The notes below the pieces were generated by a model. That model saw only the letters and a program-made list of their open reading frames with translations, had not been told where the DNA came from and ran no database searches. The translations under genes and the position numbers were made by a program. Positions 49,930 through 61,043 of a stretch of DNA of 64,000 nt are shown piece by piece (positions within the stretch are counted from its first letter, which is position 1; every line of letters starts with the position of its first letter). Location of the stretch: NCBI GenBank assembly GCA_022575985.1, contig JAKSXM010000007.1, positions 23,004,501 through 23,068,500 on the forward strand, given 5' to 3'. The stretch comes from Anagrus nilaparvatae (taxonomy: Eukaryota; Arthropoda; Insecta; Hymenoptera; Mymaridae).

Positions 49930-50100
49930 AATTGCACGTAAATTCAAACCTTCCGAGGCGAAGCCGAGGCAGCGGTTTGGAACATTATTGTTTTGTAACC
50001 CAGGGTTGTGTACCATTTTTCTGCGTCAATGGAGGGAAAACACGACTTTTCTGGACGCACAGCTTCCAGAAAATACGTGCTTTTTGGCCACTGACCTGAA
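49930..50100. repeat. GC-richer repeat-like segment with a hairpin
   Basis: It contains TTCCGAGGCGAAGCCGAGGC and, further on, an imperfect hairpin of AAAACACGACTTTTCTGG with CCAGAAAATACGTGCTTTTT around 50038-50086. Overlapping frames run on both strands and in two plus-strand frames without any motif. It is most likely a fragment of a dispersed repeat. Confidence 0.4.
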
Positions 50101-51300
50101 GAAAATTATAAATAATCTTACCTTATACTCAAATGAGAAACCTTCAAAACTCATTAAAATTATTTATTTAATTCTCCTAATAATCTCATAATTATAGAAT
50201 CATATGTCGACATATAAGACAAACAAACAAGTTGACATTAAAGTAATCAACATTTTTCAAATATACAAGATGAAAAATATAAAAGTATAATATCATATAT
50301 TTTTCAATTTAATTTATTTTTTAACTAGAGAATTAAGGAACATGCTAGGATATTAGTAGGTTGTTAGAAAAGGACAAGAAAATGTATACCACACACGTTT
50401 ACACATGGTTTAATATTTTTTATATAAAAACCACGAAGAATTATTATAAAATGTAATTCAGTAGTAAATAATTATTGTTTTATATTATAAAATGAAAGAA
50501 AGAGCAAAAGTTTTTAGCTTGTCCACGCAATTTCTGATTTAGCATTTATATATATAGAATAACTCGTTATGAGCAAAAGGTATGTTTACGACCTTGGACG
50601 AATCCAATTACCGCTAAATCTCTCTGGAATTGACTTTGAGCGATAAGTTTTACTTTCGTCCATATAACAGTGTGTATGTGTGCGGGCTTTTTTAAGACGC
50701 TTGGGGAACTCGGAGAGTTTTCTTTCCTTATATTCGCTTTGGGGTTAAAAGTGGTTTTTACTTATATTTTATTTCCTGTTTTACTTTTATCTTTAGAACT
50801 TTTAGAACAGTCTTTTATATTTCTCTTTTTTATTTTATTAACCTATTCATTTATATTTTAATGTCGTATTTATGTTTCGAAATAATTATACGTATTTATT
50901 ATACACGAAAATTAAGTAACGACTATTTTACTTTTTTTATTTTATGAAGATGAAAAAAAAAAAAGGAAAAATACGTAAAATATTCTTATATTGTTGTATA
51001 ATAAGCATTTTTTTATTTATTTTCATGTACACTGCGATTCGTTAATCAGTATATATTCATTTTACCCTCGTCAATGTCCAAACGATAAATTATTAGAGTT
51101 AATTTAAACTTATTGCCATTAAAATATAAAGAAAGTGTTGTTAAAGAAGGTTTTTTTTAAACAGTTTTTCTTATATAATGTGTTATTTACTAAATTGTAT
51201 TTACTTTATTTACAGAAGCAGCCTAATATAGAAGGGAAAGAGTAGAAAAATATTTCCTTAAACTAGAACTTCAGAATATAAAAAAAAAATGCATCAAATA
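50101..51300. other. AT-rich spacer, no gene recognised
   Basis: The frame at 50670-50861 is hydrophobic throughout and has no family features. I see no other structure. Confidence 0.5.
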
Positions 51301-51326
51301 TCAAAAAAGGTCTTTTTTGCCCTCCC

Positions 51327-51505
51327 GGGCGTAAAACTCGTGCGTAAAGAATTTTCTGAACTCGTTCTACGCCTAGGTGGGCAAGAAATAGTGTAAGCAC
51401 CATGGGCGAAATACTTTAGACACGAGCGTGAACACAAATCACTCGTGCCCGGCTTCGCCGAGCACTCGTGCTAGTGCTCACGCTAGTGCCGAAACTTTTA
51501 CGCCC
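51327..51505. repeat. GC-rich ACTCGTGC repeat unit with 10-bp inverted ends
   Basis: GGGCGTAAAA at 51327-51336 and TTTTACGCCC at 51496-51505 bracket a GC-rich segment. It carries several ACTCGTGC/GCACTCGTG copies and a CCCGGCTTCGCCGAG hairpin. The composition differs strongly from its surroundings. It is probably a dispersed mobile or satellite-like unit. Confidence 0.5.
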
Positions 51506-51509
51506 TTGA

Positions 51510-51830
51510 TACTTAATATACTATTTTTTATTTTTTTAAGGTAAAAATTTTGAAAAAAAAAATTAAGTATTAGATTCAAAAAATAATAGTAATATCGAAT
51601 TCTCTTCTTTTGTTTAATTTAGATGTAACACCTAATTTTATTACATGGAAATACTAATATTAGAATACTCGTCATTCCTCGATTTTCCGGAGATATGAAG
51701 CCCTAATTTGTAAAAATTTTTATTTCACAATTTCGCCGTTCAAAAATTAAAAAACACCATTAATTTTTTCTTTTTGGATGTAATACCTAATTTTTTCAAT
51801 TTTGAAAATTTCGAATGACAATATCAAGGA
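51510..51830. repeat. Second locus of the GGTATTACATCC repeat, opposite orientation
   Basis: GATGTAACACCTAATTTTAT and GGATGTAATACCTAATTTTT occur about 160 bp apart. These are the reverse of the units at 31644-32020. Poly-T tracts and a CGATTTTCCGGAGATATGAA phrase lie between them. Confidence 0.5.
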
Positions 51831-54800
51831 AAAGATCATTTTCACTACATTTTTAAATAAAATACTTATATTTTTCTATTCCTTGAGGAATCATTGTATC
51901 AATAATGTGGCAGCGTTTTTTCACTAAAGTCAATGAAATTTTTTCCTCAGTGTAGTAAAAGCAATTAATAATAAAATTTTTTTTAGTACAATCAAATTGT
52001 CCTTATTGAATTTTGATCAAATTTCAATTTAAAAAATTAAAATTAAAATTAAAAAGTTTTGAAATTCAATTTAAAAAAATGCAAAATATTTGCTTTTAAT
52101 CTATATAAAACTACAAATTGCATTTTTTGCATAAAAAACGTTTATATAAAAATATATTTCATCTGATTACACTAAAATTATTTATTAAATAATTAGCTGT
52201 CAAAAAATTCAATCAGAAAGCATAATTTATAAATATCCAAGTAATTTCTTTGAGTAAAGAGTATAAAATTATATAATAAATTTATGAATGAATAAAATTA
52301 CCTGTTTGCACAAGAGAACTTAACGATTTAGTTGATGAATTGTAGAAGGGATTTTCAAAATCTAACAATTAGGGCTGATTTGTGGTGTCCCTAACAAATT
52401 TACACATAATTTTGAGGGTAAAAGATTTTATTGGTTTACTCTATACAATACGCATCTCTCTTTCTCTCTCTACCTCGTTTCGCATTATCAAAACTAAACA
52501 ATCTGTACTTGAATTATGTCCTATATAATTTCTTTTATGCCAAAAATAAAAACTTTTTTTTATATCGTCAAATTAAATAAAAGAAAATTATACACATTTT
52601 TATGAAATTTCTATCTATTTTTATACATTCTTTTGTCTTTAATAATAGGATAAAATAAGTGTAACATAAATCTTTTGATGAATACACATTTTATTAGTAT
52701 TTCTTTGAAATTTTTATACAATAGCTGCTGATTTTTCAAAAGATAACATATAATATCATTACTCTGTTGTAATTTTCTTCAACTAGGTTTGTAAAAGAAA
52801 AAAATATATTTCAAATTGATGGTCAATTAAATTACATAACAAAAATAACAAATTTTTGGCATTTAACTTAATTTGTAAAATTTTCTGATTTTTCTTTGAA
52901 AAGCTGGATTTTCGAATTTTCTATATGAGTAAACCTACTGAATTTTTGATACTCATTATTACAATTAAATCAATAGAGATTCTTGCAAAAATTTTCATTT
53001 TTTTAAAAAGCTTTATATGGAAAAATTAGGTGATTTTAAACATGCTAAATTTTTCATTTAATCGGTTTGAAGATAACTCCGCCATAAAAACGGTTCGTAA
53101 TTAGTGGTATAATTTAATTGATTATCAGTAAATTATTGAATGACTTGAAAAATTATTGATTTCAATAAAAATTTTTCGAGTAATTAATGAACTTATTCGG
53201 AGCTATGAAGGATTCGATTAACCATATTTGGCAAAAAAACTTTAAATAAAAGCTAGAAAAATTTTAAAAATAATCACAAGACTAATATATTAATTTAAAC
53301 GTCAAAGATTTAAAAAGTAATGCAGATAGAATTATTCACGTACAAGACACATATAAAAATGCTTAAAATATTCCATAGTCTGTGGCTCGCGTCAAGTTTT
53401 ATATATTTGAAATTAAGTTAAACTGTTTGTAATGACTTCTTCGCAGCTATCTCAACATTTTTTTTTTAATTCTTTCTAGTGCTGCACATTTACATTCTTA
53501 GTATCTCTTGGCAGTAATTATAAAATAGCCACGTCTTTCACTGAGTATGTCTCTTCTTGAAGCACCCTCTTTCTGGAAAATTATTCTTTGAATTCTTATT
53601 CGTGCGAATCTCTCTTTCTCCCTTTTTTTTCATACTTATATAACTAGACTTTATTGTACGTGCCTAGAATATTAGAATTATTATAGTTAAACATTAGAGT
53701 AAAATTATACATAGTAATATTATAACTCGTGAGTCTCCTATTTAAAAAAAAAATTCTAATGTACCAAACCAAACGAGAATATCGCACACACTCGCTTTCG
53801 TTATTATTATATTATTACACTTTTTATTTAACTTTTTTCTTTATAAAATAATATCCTACATTATTTTAATTTTTATAATGTCTCACTTACATTATTTTAT
53901 AGTTCAAGGAGAAAAAAAAATTTTAACGATTATAAATGTGTATATTTATTATTATAAAAATATACATTTATTGCACACTTTTTGCATATTAAACGATAAG
54001 AGGAGAAAATGTCAAATTCATAAAAAATTTTTAAAAACTAGTACCTAGTTATAAAGAGAGAGAAAGTTTTACAACATTTTTTTTTATGAGGTCTTTTAAC
54101 TAAAAGGTTATAATATAGCTCTTTGTGAAAATGTGCATTAAACTGACTTATAATAAAGAAAGAATTAAGGGAAGTAGAAAACATTTCGTGATTAGTTTTT
54201 TTTATTAGTTATAATTTATATTATTATGGTAAGTACACAATAGATTTAAAAAAAAAACTTCTGTTTAGTGAATACGAAAATTTTTTTTTAGGTACTGACA
54301 ACTCCCTTTTTTATTTTATTTACAAACTTTTTTTTATTTTCTGTGGTTAATGTTTGCGTGGGCTAATGTCATATATAAATTTTAATGTAAAAAAAAAGTT
54401 TTTCTTCTATAACTTACATTTTAATTTTTTTTTTTAACTAACTATTAAAATAATGTATAGTCCCTAGGAAGAATATAACCAAAAAGTTTTAAGCTAATTT
54501 TCAAATTAACACACAATTAGCTTTATAATAATTTATTTTAATTATTTTAAAATTTTATAAAATTAATTATCATTTTATTTTAGTAATTTTGATTAATTAG
54601 AGTTTTTTTTTCTTTTTTTTAGTTCAAATTATTTCAATTAACTATTTAACAATAATTTAAAGTCCATACAATACTGTTACTAAAGTTGTATAGATGTTTG
54701 AAATATATATTTAATTGATTTTCTCTATGATGAATGTTCTTGTACAAAACAACAAATCTCAATGAAATAATAGTTTTAGTTATCTAATTATTTGTGGTTT

Positions 54801-55269
54801 TTAGAGCTGTTATTAAATTAATTTATAATGTTATTTATGACAAATTATAAATTTATATTTTAACTTGATGGAAGTAATTTATTTTGAAAATTGAGAAAAA
54901 TACATTTTTTATTTTGGTGATCACTTCGATCGATTTCTTTGTTTTTTGTTAAAAACATAAAAAAAAAAAATTATTACAAAAAGTTTTAAAGACTCTGACT
55001 TCTACAACAATAATTAAAAATACATTTTATAAATAGTTTCAAACCAATAAATGAAATTAAATATTTATTTTTATCTAGATCAACTAGTAAAGTCTTTAAT
55101 ACTATGTTTCATAAATTTTTAAGTTTTATCAATTTTATATTACATTTCATTTATTCATATTTATTTTATTTTAAACTATTTTTATTAGTTATAACTAATA
55201 TTTACATTAAAAAATAAAAACTATATAAATACACATTTTACACCTTTAATTGGTGTTATTTTTCACTCC
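51831..55269. other. AT-rich spacer, no gene recognised
   Basis: Homopolymers dominate. I found no inverted repeat, coding motif or RNA gene. 53410-53660 is slightly less AT-rich, without features I can name. Confidence 0.5.
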
Positions 55270-56565
55270 TCTATTTATTTTTTCCAATTGTATTGTATAA
55301 ACACAAATTTCTTTTTCTGGGTTCCCTTTGAATGCCTCCCTTATGGTGTCATCCCAATTCCTGTTTGGCTCACCATTTTTTTCTTTCCATCTATCTAGCT
55401 CTTATCAAACAATGTTTGCCTTAATACTTCTTCTAGCTTCTCTGCAGTCCCAGATATGTCTAAAGGATTTTTTCTCAGTTAAGCATATCCTGCATTTTTC
55501 ATCTTTAAATCCCTTACTCCTCTCCTTGTTGAGATTTCCACATCTAATTCTTGCCCATTGCTCTCTCCAGCTACATTTTATATTTTTATCCTCCCAATAT
55601 CGTTCTCTCATAAAATTTTCCTTGTATAGCTTGTACCATTCCCAGTAATTAGAATTATCTACTCTGGAAAAGTCTTATTGAATATCCTGGTCCCTTAAAA
55701 TACTTAGCCCCTCTGTCATTTTTTTTAAGCAAATTTGCCCCCTCCGATACTTCCACTTAATAATTTCTGCATTTCACCCTTTCCTCGGCACTGCATTTCT
55801 TATGCTTCTAATTTCTTTCCTTAAGGTGTTACAATACTAAAAATTTATGATAACAGAAATGAATGAAACTTATACAACATAAAGATAAAGTCTTTAAGAA
55901 ATGAAATAAACTTTCTTATACAACTTTGGTTGCCTAATTATTATTTAATCAAGAAAACAGTGTAGGTAGTTTAACATTGCTCTTATGGAAAATCATCTTT
56001 GGAGCTTGTGAAAAGTATGATTGTGATCACACAGGTTAATGAAACTTAAATAATATGGTAAATAAAAGCTCAAAGATTATATTTCCAATTTGTTTTATTT
56101 GTTTCATTACCTAATTATTAAATAATTAAATAAAAAGTATGTAAATAACTAATATTATACTAATACATATACGATTTTACATATGTATGTAGCGTCGATA
56201 ATTCAGAAATCGAAAAAATTACAAACAAAATGGCGGATTTAGTATTGGACCACCTTAAGCAGATTTTTGGCAACCTTTCCTCCTTCATGTCCAGTATACT
56301 TGATATATAGCTTATGGATCTCTCTTATCTATACAATACCAGGCTTCTCACGCCAGCCTCAAGTTTCCATATATAGTCAGGTGTATTAGCATTTATACCC
56401 ATAATCATCTTAATCCCAAAATTTCCACTCCATATAGACAACCCGCCTTTGCTAAGGTTTGTAGTAAGTACATCCTTTTGCTTAACTTTTCTAAACCTAT
56501 TCTTTTCATTAGTCCTTATGTCATATTAATAGCTTTCTTGGCTGCCCTACTACGCATGTTATATG
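55270..56565 (-). mobile_element. 3' part of a second decayed LINE
   Basis: On the minus strand, 56225-56565 encodes remnants of the reverse-transcriptase thumb and following region, including LAKAGCLYGVEI and a TPDYIWKLEAGVRS block (in a different frame). Both are typical of LINEs common in Hymenoptera. 55270-55830 encodes the C-terminal part, with YWEWYKLYKENF, WREQWARIRCGN and a CCHC knuckle (CRIC...H...C) at about 55440-55510. Multiple stops and frame changes make it inactive. About 380 bp of AT-rich DNA (55835-56215) interrupts the two parts. The 5' end, with endonuclease and most of the polymerase, is absent. Confidence 0.75.
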
Positions 56566-56744
56566 CTTGAAAAATATTATAATATATTTAAATAATCTTC
56601 AACCTACACTCAAACTTCATACATCCATGTATACATTTAAAATTCATTTCCAAAATCATCTTTAACAATCTCAATAAATTAACTACTCCCATATTTACCC
56701 CACCCAAAATTTAATATTTGACTTATTAATTATTTACTATTAAT

Positions 56745-58250
56745 TTTAATTTTATATATATTATTATTACCTTATATATATCCGTCTAGTGACTTCGTTG
56801 AATTACGTCAATACCGACGCGTTTCGGAATTAAATAATTCCATCATCAGGGTTTAAAAAACACTAATATATTTACATAAGTTAATAAATAACGTTTAAAA
56901 CACTTAAAACACTTAAACGTTATGTTCGCTTATAAATGTGGAGGTTTAAGTGTTTTAAACGTTATTTATTAACTTATGTAAATATATTAGTGTTTTTTAA
57001 ACCCTGATGATGGAATTATTTAATTCCGAAACGCGTCGGTATTGACGTAATTCAACGAAGTCACTAGATGGATATATGAGCAATTATTTTAAAAGTGATA
57101 CTTAATTAGAGCCTGGAATCGTAAAATTTTTTTTTGAGGGCACATCGATATGACCCGTGTTTTCAGATAGTTTGAACCGTCAGAAAACCGAAAAAAATCG
57201 TGAACAAGAAATCGGCGATAGGTGCCAAAAAGATTTTTTCACTTTTATGTCAAAAAACGGGTTTTTCGTATCTGAGCTACCCTAAATTTTTAAAATAACT
57301 TTTTAGGTAAAAAAACTTTTGTAAAATAGATAAAAAAATCTGATTGCCAGGGAAAAACCACTCCAGAAGAAAAAAAAACTTATCTTTTTACGATGAAATT
57401 TAGCCAAGTTATCGTCAATTTAAGATTTGCTCAAATTCGTCTTAAAAAAGATTGAAATTTTATTGAAAAAAGCCTGTTTCTGAACCTTAAACATGCATTA
57501 TTCGCTTGATTTTCATCGTAAAATAATAATTTTTTTTTTAAAATCGATTAATTTTTTCCTGGCAATTCATTTCTCTAATAAGAAAAAAATTATTTTTATT
57601 GACCAAATTTTAATTTTTAGGTCAAAAGCCTTTGAAAACTGTAAGTAGCAAGATTTACTTAACACAGTTTTTGATCTAAAAATTAAAATTTGGTCAATAA
57701 AAATAATTTTTTTCTTAAAGAAATGAATTGCCAGGAAAAAATTAATCGATTTTAAAAAAAAAATTATTATTTTACGATGAAAATCAAGCGAATAATGCAT
57801 GTTTAAGGTTCAGAAACAGGCTTTTTTCAATAAAATTTCAATCTTTTTTAAGACGAATTTGAGCAAAATCTTAAATTGACGATAACTTGGCTAAATTTCA
57901 TCGTAAAAAGATAAGTTTTTTTTTCTTCTGGAGTGATTTTTCCCTGGAAATCAGATTTTCTTATCTATTTAAAAAAAATTTTTTTACATAAAAAGTTATT
58001 TAAAATTTAGGGTAGCTCAGATACGAAAAACACGTTTTTTGACATAAAAGTGAAAAAATCTTTTTGGCACCTATCGCCGATTTCTTGTTCACGATTTTTT
58101 TTGGTTTTCTGAAGGTTCAAACTATCTGAAAACACGGGTCATATCGATGTGCCCTCAAAAAAAAAATTTACGATTCCAGGCTCGAATTAAGTATCACTTT
58201 TAAAATAATTGCTCATATAAAAGGTAATAATAATATATAGTTTAATTAGT
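56745..58250. mobile_element. Long palindromic element with a second element in its left end
   Basis: GAGCAATTATTTTAAAAGTG at 57078 is mirrored by CACTTTTAAAATAATTGCTC ending at 58214. The arms match closely all the way to a centre near 57645, giving a hairpin of about 1.14 kb. The mirror continues outside: TATATTATTATTACCTT on the left (from about 56757) matches its inverse on the right (to about 58240). On the left it is separated from the arm by about 290 bp of another element. No protein motif is visible, and the frame at 57567-57800 crosses the palindrome centre. TA repeats at the junctions hide the exact target duplication. Confidence 0.8.
56781..57072. mobile_element. Nested palindromic element, about 292 bp
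   Basis: The ends are CCGTCTAGTGACTTCGTTGA and TCAACGAAGTCACTAGATGG. Arms of about 120 bp surround a short centre near 56930. Inside each arm is CTGATGATGGAATT...AATTCCGAAACGCG, inverted in the left arm. TATA flanks both sides. Removing it restores the left end of the larger palindrome to the form seen on the right. Confidence 0.8.
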
Positions 58251-59129
58251 GACTTGGACACCGTAATACAACATTAAACATGTTCTTTAAATCTTAATTT
58301 TATAAGTTTTGCTAAAATTATGCTAAAGATAAAAAAATATCAATTAAATTCTTTGTTTTAATTTACAAACATACCTTTAAAAAATGCTTTTATCAAAAGA
58401 TTTATACAAAGCCAAATTTTAAATTAACATTGAAAAATTTATTTTTTTTTAATTAAAATAAAATATAATATTTATAAATGCAATTATAAATATTTTGTAA
58501 ATAAAATGTAAGTAATAAATATCTATCTTTTCTTATAAATATGTATACATTGGGATGTCACTAAAAAAAAAATCTTTGTTTCTCAACGCCCTGGGTACAA
58601 AAAATTTCATTTTCTAAAAATTTAGGATTTCTAAAATACGAATTTAAGAAGCAAATTTTCAGTATCATAAAAGCTCACGTATTTGTTAGCATTATTTATA
58701 AATGATTTCAATCTCTCATATTTTTAAAAACTTTTTTAATCCAAAGCGGTGAGAAACAAAGGAATTTTTATTTTTAAGTGACAACCTGATATATAAATAA
58801 AAAGATTAAATAACTTGCGTTATTGTGAAGCTTCTGGTATTTAACTTATTAAGAACAGATTATGTCTCATACAGTTAATAAAAGCTTTTTTTAAGTGTTA
58901 AAAAAAATAAATGTATACATTTTTTGTCATTATTTTTATATATATAACTTTGTTTCAATTCATATAAATACACGTTTGTATACAATTTTTTAGCTTATAG
59001 TATATATATTTATTAAACAGAAAAATACTTTTCAGACCTCGTAAATCCTTCGTCCTTCATGTCCTAATGTACGACATGCATGAAAAATAAATGAAGAAAA
59101 ATAAAAAGAAAAAAGTTGTATAAGGCTCA
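58251..59129. other. AT-rich spacer, no gene recognised
   Basis: Homopolymer-rich. Two phrases, CTTTGTTTCTCAACGCCCTG (58574) and GCGGTGAGAAACAAAGGAAT (58746), form an imperfect inverted pair that may be the ends of an old, small element. Confidence 0.4.
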
Positions 59130-59650
59130 ATTCACAGACATATATATACTTTGAGTCTCTTGTCACGATATAAAATGCGTTTTGCTATATATTTTATAAA
59201 TGTGTATTTGTGTGTGTTTACAATCGTTACCTTTCGGCACTTTAATAGCCTTCGAAATCGTCGCGCAAAAGTCACGTCCATATACTCAAGCATCATCGAC
59301 CTTGTTGTCGCGATATTCCTGATCTTCATGTGAATTCCTTTCTTTTTCTTTCTTTCGCGGCCTCGCGCAAATAAATATGCGTTTATATATACCCATAAGA
59401 TAGATTTACACGCATGTATATAGATATATTTTACGAACAATCAAGAGGATATATAGATGAATCCTCTTTCCTCCCTAACTCTCAATCTTGTTTTTTTTTT
59501 CGATTGCAAAGAAGGTAAAAAAGTAAAATGCCGCAATGTAATTAAGGCGCTCTAAAGCTGTGCATTGTTTGCTTTGTCGCCTATATGTGTCACTGTCACG
59601 CATGCCGACTAAAATGCTTGTCTTATGCGTATGCATATATAGATATATAG
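59130..59650. other. GC-richer island, both strands open, function unknown
   Basis: Frames of 102 codons (minus, 59132-59440) and 60 codons (plus, 59151-59333) overlap on opposite strands. This points to relaxed stop density rather than coding. The minus-strand frame is Lys/Arg-rich with no motif. CpG-containing text (GAAATCGTCGCGCAAAAGTC, CGCGGCCTCGCGCAAATAAA) is unusual for the window. It is a candidate conserved non-coding element. Confidence 0.35.
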
Positions 59651-60464
59651 TTTACAAGCTGGTATTCTCCTGTTTTACTTCACACATTACATTAGCTTGG
59701 GCATTAAATTAAAATTTTTTTCTTTTATTTTTATAAAAACTGCGTTGGAACCAAATATATAGAATCTAAAAATTTGAACTTACAAGTTTAAAAAAAATTA
59801 ATCATAAAAATGTAGATTACCTAAATTATTAAATTTTTGCACATTTTAATTTAAGAAACTTGGAGTAATTTTTTGTCCCATGTCTTCAAGAGAATATTTG
59901 ACTTTTTAAAAATTAAGTCCTGGCTAATATGTATAGTGATATGTATTTATACGCAAGCACCAAAGACGTTAATAGCTTAAAGCAACAATTTCTTAAATAT
60001 AAGAAAAGAAATATAACTCAAGCGGTTAAATAAAGAACAAAAAATTGATATTGATAGAGTATAGGTAAAATAATTTACATGAGTATAATATACCATAATA
60101 TACCATAATTAAATGGATTAAATTGGCTTTTTTTATTGATATTTATTATAAAAACAATCACATGTATAAATTTTTTAAGAGAAATTAGGGCTGTTTGAGT
60201 ACTATATACAAGACTATAATAGCGATATGAAATGCTTGTTATATATAGTTTTATATTTTTTTAAATTATGTAGGTTATTAATAAATAATTTTAATAATTT
60301 TTAATGATATTTTATCGTTTATAATCATTCTAACAAAGATAAAATTTTGATAATTTAAGAAAAATATACGCATACGTGTGTGCATGTGTGCCTTTCAGTG
60401 ATTTTAAAAGATCCCTTGGATTCACGATTACAGGGTAAAATTTTTTTTCTCCAAAATTATAACA
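59651..60464. other. AT-rich spacer, no gene recognised
   Basis: It contains a short tandem duplication of TAATATACCA near 60086-60110 and nothing else of note. Confidence 0.5.
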
Positions 60465-60472
60465 ATAACAAT

Positions 60473-60868
60473 GGCCACCATTCATTGGTCATTACTGTCG
60501 TTGTCCATTCGTGTCAGTTTTTAGAACTCCGAAAATCAAGAATAAGAATTTTTCGTTGCAGAATAATAAAAACTAGAATGGTTGAAAAACCGAAACATCA
60601 AAATTTCTAAATACCAGAGCAGATTCGAAAAAACATCAGAAATAATTATTTATAAAATAACAAAAATTTACATGAAATACAAGGTTTTATCAAATAAATT
60701 TTGGAAATTATCCTATTTTGTACTTTCATGAATTCTGATTTTACAAATTCGGAATTGAAATTTTTCTGCAAAATTTATTTATGGGTCTGTTTTCAAAAAA
60801 TCCGGTATTTCGGGTTCGGAAAACTGACACGAATGGACAGCGACAGTAATGACCAATGAATGGCGGCC
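60473..60868. mobile_element. hAT-like MITE with a perfect 8-bp target duplication, 396 bp
   Basis: Terminal inverted repeats of about 65 bp begin GGCCACCATTCATTGGTCAT on the left and, read inward from the right, GGCCGCCATTCATTGGTCAT. ATAACAAT stands directly outside both ends (60465-60472 and 60869-60876). No transposase is present. The 76-codon frame that begins upstream at 60380 simply runs into it. The terminal GGCNRCCATT resembles the element at 14777-15186. Confidence 0.9.
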
Positions 60869-61043
60869 ATAACAATTATAACTCAAAAGACTCTTAAGGG
60901 TTGCCACCTAAAATACAGACTTTATGACACAAGAAATGTTCTCCAAAAGAGTCCATATATTTGGTGGAAACGCTTTCGGAGTGATTAAATGAGTTATAAC
61001 TATGGGCATCTTTTTTGGTTATTTGCAACTTTTTTACCTGGTA

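Noticed and set aside
55328..55648. 106-codon plus-strand frame
   Set aside because: It is the antisense shadow of LINE coding on the minus strand.
57567..57800. 77-codon minus-strand frame
   Set aside because: It spans the centre of a palindrome, so its two halves are reverse complements of each other. This is not protein coding.
59132..59440. 102-codon minus-strand frame as a gene
   Set aside because: The opposite strand is open too, there is no motif or splice context, and the island's composition explains the missing stops.
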